From NCBI RefSeq assembly GCF_003121295.1, contig NZ_PHNC01000012.1, forward strand, positions 1 through 64,000: 64,000 nucleotides of DNA. The letters are read 5' to 3'. The stretch comes from Streptomyces orinoci. GTDB lineage: Bacteria; Actinomycetota; Actinomycetes; Streptomycetales; Streptomycetaceae. Positions 61,559-64,000 of this stretch are shown here, in pieces. The notes beneath the pieces are model-generated. The model ran no database searches. It saw only the letters and a list, made by a program, of their open reading frames with translations, and was not told where the DNA came from. Numbering within the stretch: position 1 is the first letter of the stretch; each line of letters begins with the position of its first letter. A program made the position numbers and the translations under genes.

Positions 61559-63070
61559 ATCCCGGGCCGGGCCGCCTTGGACGGCCACCGTGGGGGAGAC
61601 CTTGAAGACTCCCTCGGGCAGCCGGTGCGCGTAGAACCGTTCCAGGGAGGTGTGGATTTCCAGCCAGGAGCGGATCTCCGGCTCCGAGGACGGCAGTTCG
61701 GCCAGCAGCCGGTCATAGATCCGGGCGTGGTAGGCGATGGCGTCGGTGGACGTCAGGTCCCGTGCCGTCTGGAGGTGGTGGCAGCCGGGGGCCGGGTGGT
61801 ACTGGTGGGCCTCGCCGAGATGGCAGATGGTCCAGCGCTGCTCGGCCAGTTCGGAGAGATTGGCGGCCAGCACCGCCGGGGCGTCCTCGCGGAAGGCCAC
61901 CTGGTCCTCGAAGACCAGTACATGCTCCAGGCCCTGTTGCCGGGCCTGGGCGATGGCCATCCGGTGGGCCAGGGCCCGTACCACGCGGGGGTCCCCGGAC
62001 TCGGGCGGCACCAGGCGGCGTACCCGGTCCGCGACGCCCAGCCGGCGGAAGCGGCGGCTTGCCGCGGCCCAACCGGAGGCGTCTCCGCCGGGGTTGACGC
62101 AGACCAGGGCGTCGAAGTAGTTCAGCGGATGGTTCTTCTCGGCCAGGTAGTCGGCCAGCCAGCGCTCCACCACCTCGCCACAGGTCTCCCGGTAGTAGTC
62201 CAGCACCGGCTCCACCGCCATTCCCACCTCCTCCCAGGCCAGCAGGTAGTTGCGGCAGCGCTCGGCGGCGTCCACCGGGTAGCCGGTGCCATGCGGCCGG
62301 GCGAAGCGGTGCGTCCAGCGCAGGAAGGGCAGGCACAGCACCCGGGCACCGGCCGCCCGGTACTTCTTGTGGATATAGCCCTCCTCGCCGCCGTGCCCGC
62401 GCATCCGCGGGTTGAAGCCCAGCCAGGCGTCCTTGCGGCAGGCGAACAGCCCCAGCCCCTGCATGCCGATCTCAAAGGGCGGCGCGTCCGGGTCCATGCC
62501 ACGCGGGTCGCAGCCCCACACCCCATAGAGGTTGTTGAAGACCGGGTCCATATGGGTCTGGACGGTGCACAGGTCATCGCTGAGCACCGGCCCCTGGAGC
62601 AGGTCGCACGAGTGCGGATGGGCGTCGGCGTAGGCCAGGAAGCGGGCCAGCGCGCCGGGGACGAGCAGGACATGGCAGTCCACGCACATCACCCACTCGG
62701 TACGGGCCTCCCGGAAGATGATGTCCCGTACCGCGGTGCCCCTGGGCTGGTCCACCGGCAGATAGCGCAGGCCGGGCACGGTGCCCTCCAGGGCCCGCAG
62801 GGCCTCGGCGGCCGGACCGTGCGGGTCGTTGTCCAGCAGCAGGATCTCCACCCGGTCGGCGACCTCGGGGTGGTAGAGCCGCAGGGCCAGCGCAGTGAAG
62901 TAGGCGCCGTCGTAGTCGTCGTGCACCGCCATGCCGACCGTCAGCCGGCCGGGGGCGGCCGCTCCGGCGGAGGCGGTGACGGGGGACGCGGTGACGGCGG
63001 AGGCGGTGACGGCGGACGCGGTGATGGCGGAGGAGGTGAGCGGGAAGGTGGACACCGGTGCGGTGGGCAT
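61541..63070 (-). CDS. Two-domain glycosyltransferase (GT-A plus GT25-like half)
   Basis: 509 aa. After an N-terminal repeat of AVTAS units (about residues 10-36) comes a GT-A fold: LTVGMAVHDDYDGAYFTALA, VEILLLDNDPHG, VMCVDCHVLL in the place of the metal motif, and GHGGEEGYIHKKYRAAG as in family-2/27 enzymes. From about residue 330 a second half begins, ALVCVNPGGDASGWAAASRR, with HVLVFEDQVAFREDAPAVL, like the core of GT25-type transferases. No membrane helix. It follows the oxygenase-like gene by 20 nt. The acceptor is unknown; joint modification of one product is a reasonable guess. Confidence 0.8.
   Translation of the reverse strand: MPTAPVSTFPLTSSAITASAVTASAVTASPVTASAGAAAPGRLTVGMAVHDDYDGAYFTALALRLYHPEVADRVEILLLDNDPHGPAAEALRALEGTVPGLRYLPVDQPRGTAVRDIIFREARTEWVMCVDCHVLLVPGALARFLAYADAHPHSCDLLQGPVLSDDLCTVQTHMDPVFNNLYGVWGCDPRGMDPDAPPFEIGMQGLGLFACRKDAWLGFNPRMRGHGGEEGYIHKKYRAAGARVLCLPFLRWTHRFARPHGTGYPVDAAERCRNYLLAWEEVGMAVEPVLDYYRETCGEVVERWLADYLAEKNHPLNYFDALVCVNPGGDASGWAAASRRFRRLGVADRVRRLVPPESGDPRVVRALAHRMAIAQARQQGLEHVLVFEDQVAFREDAPAVLAANLSELAEQRWTICHLGEAHQYHPAPGCHHLQTARDLTSTDAIAYHARIYDRLLAELPSSEPEIRSWLEIHTSLERFYAHRLPEGVFKVSPTVAVQGGPARDLLRTA
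62966..63040. repeat. 15-bp tandem repeat, five units, inside the glycosyltransferase start
   Basis: Five consecutive 15-bp units beginning GG(C/G)GGA(G/C)GCGGTGA(C) at 62966, 62981, 62996, 63011 and 63026. On the coding strand they encode the VTAS(A/P) repeats of the N-terminus. In-frame length variation would change only this linker. Confidence 0.85.
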
Positions 63071-63090
63071 AGCGGATTCCCGGCTTCCTA

Positions 63091-63774
63091 CTAGGAGGCG
63101 GACAGCCAGCCATGGAAGGCGAACCGACTGTCCAGCAGCTTCGCCGACGGGCAGGTCACCGGCCGTACCTGGTACCAGGCGTCGGAGGGGAAGAACACCA
63201 GCGAGTCATGATCGGGCTGGACGTCCCGGAAGGACTCGGCCACCTGCGGGTGCCCGTCCCGGATGGTGGTGTCATAGATCCTGGTCTGCCCGCCCAGGAA
63301 GCCGCGCGGCCGGCGGTGCAGGTGGTAGAGGAAGCTGATCCTGCGCTCGTCCCCCTCACCGGCGCTGTCCCGGCTGGGCGGCGGCTGGCCCATCGGATCC
63401 CGGCTGAGCTGGTTGTGCATGGTGAAGCCGAAGGCCACCCGGACGTTGTGCGGGGCCACCCCCAGCAGCGGCGAGACGCCCAGCATGGTCATCACCATGG
63501 GGGAGAGCCGGGCCAGCACCTCGGCCAGCACCGGGAAGCGCGCCGTCTGGTCGGCGCAGCGCCAGGACGGCGGCACCAGCATCTCCGTACCGGAGCCCTG
63601 CTCGCGGACCTCGGCCAGCAGCGCGTGGCAGGCCTCCTCCAGCAGCCGGTCGGCCGCCGCGGCGCCCAGGACGTCGTCGAACCGGCACAGCTGGGTCGCC
63701 AGCGAGACCGTGCTTCCGGCGGACGGCGGCGTGCCGTCCGGAGCGGTCTCGACCACACCGGCGCTTTCGGTCAT
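63091..63774 (-). CDS. 2OG-Fe(II) oxygenase-like protein with altered metal ligands
   Basis: 227 aa from ATG 63774, with GGGAGGTGA upstream (the frame is open to 63843). The prolyl-4-hydroxylase-like double-stranded beta helix is recognisable: RRISFLYHLHRRPRGFLGGQ, TRIYDT, SLVFFPSDAWYQVRPVTCPS and the 2OG-binding Arg in SRFAFHGWL. In active relatives the first ligands are HxD and the distal His precedes VxPV; here I read MHNQ and WYQV. It may be an iron-independent relative or have shifted ligands. First gene of a pair with the glycosyltransferase. Confidence 0.7.
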   Translation of the reverse strand: MTESAGVVETAPDGTPPSAGSTVSLATQLCRFDDVLGAAAADRLLEEACHALLAEVREQGSGTEMLVPPSWRCADQTARFPVLAEVLARLSPMVMTMLGVSPLLGVAPHNVRVAFGFTMHNQLSRDPMGQPPPSRDSAGEGDERRISFLYHLHRRPRGFLGGQTRIYDTTIRDGHPQVAESFRDVQPDHDSLVFFPSDAWYQVRPVTCPSAKLLDSRFAFHGWLSAS

Positions 63775-63940
63775 CGGGTCACCTCCCGGGTTCGCCCCCA
63801 CCGGCTGGTGGGTGAGCCCAGCGTTACCCGCTTGACTTGTCATACGAAACTCGGGTGCGCCACAGGTGTCGGGCCGCCACCCGAACAGGCCAGCCCGCCG
63901 TGCGGGCCGGTACCGGCCCGCCTACCGTGGCCTGGGGAAA

Positions 63941-63999
63941 GCAGAGGTCCGCAAAGCGGAAGTCCGTAAGGCACAAGTTCGCAGGCACAAGTCCGCGAT
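63941..63999. repeat. About 15-bp degenerate tandem repeat at the window end
   Basis: Units GCAGAGGTCCGCAAA, GCGGAAGTCCGTAAG, GCACAAGTTCGCAG and GCACAAGTCCGCGATG follow one another. The window ends in the last one, so a gene or leader using it may lie beyond. No coding call is possible. Confidence 0.6.
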
Positions 64000-64000
64000 G

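Overview
The window is very GC-rich, actinobacterial chromosomal DNA and almost certainly Streptomyces. Supporting signs are the codon bias, XRE/DUF397 gene pairs, Tat and Sec secreted proteins with FG-GAP repeats, ALF-repeat proteins, rare TTA codons, and an ethylmalonyl-CoA gene cluster next to pssA/psd in the order I remember from Streptomyces genomes.

Left part (1-29.7 kb), largely conserved metabolism. It holds a sirtuin, a MerR-peroxiredoxin fusion, a Tat-exported GxGYxYP protein, a frameshifted aminoglycoside 3-N-acetyltransferase and a glycerate kinase. Phosphatidylethanolamine synthesis (psd, pssA) follows. Next is a tightly coupled five-gene operon for the ethylmalonyl-CoA pathway (ccr-ecm-mcl-mch-mcd), which assimilates acetyl-CoA without a glyoxylate shunt and supplies C4/C5 CoA thioesters. 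Beyond an NB-ARC/TPR membrane protein lie a TetR regulator and a duplicated 3-hydroxyacyl-CoA dehydrogenase that probably feeds the same pathway. A HEAT protein, an SRPBCC protein, an MFS exporter with a carboxypeptidase-regulatory-like tail and a VC0807-type membrane protein come next. The part closes with an overlapping M55-M20-S9 peptidase operon that ends in a phosphopantetheinyl transferase.

Middle part (29.7-61.5 kb), an accessory island bounded by two identical tRNA-Lys(CTT) genes in the same orientation. It carries three polymorphic-toxin loci: (i) a WXG100-like gene, an Rhs toxin with a papain-like C-terminus, and a small immunity candidate; (ii) a secreted ALF-repeat/coiled-coil toxin with a downstream immunity candidate; (iii) a five-gene overlapping operon of truncated pseudokinase-PQQ propeller, Pro/Leu-repeat membrane protein, PrsW-like protease, Rhs protein with a colicin-D-like tRNase domain, and a colicin-D-type immunity protein. 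Between them lie a complete IS5-family element, an internally deleted IS with both ends, a family of secreted FG-GAP proteins (an SGNH hydrolase, a trypsin fold lacking its catalytic His and Ser, and a deletion remnant), a TTA-containing acyltransferase, an active-looking secreted trypsin, and a Tat-type L-amino-acid oxidase whose signal peptide is out of frame across a run of seven G.

Right end (61.5-64 kb): after the second tRNA-Lys, a 2OG-Fe(II)-oxygenase-like protein with altered metal ligands and a two-domain glycosyltransferase form a short operon.
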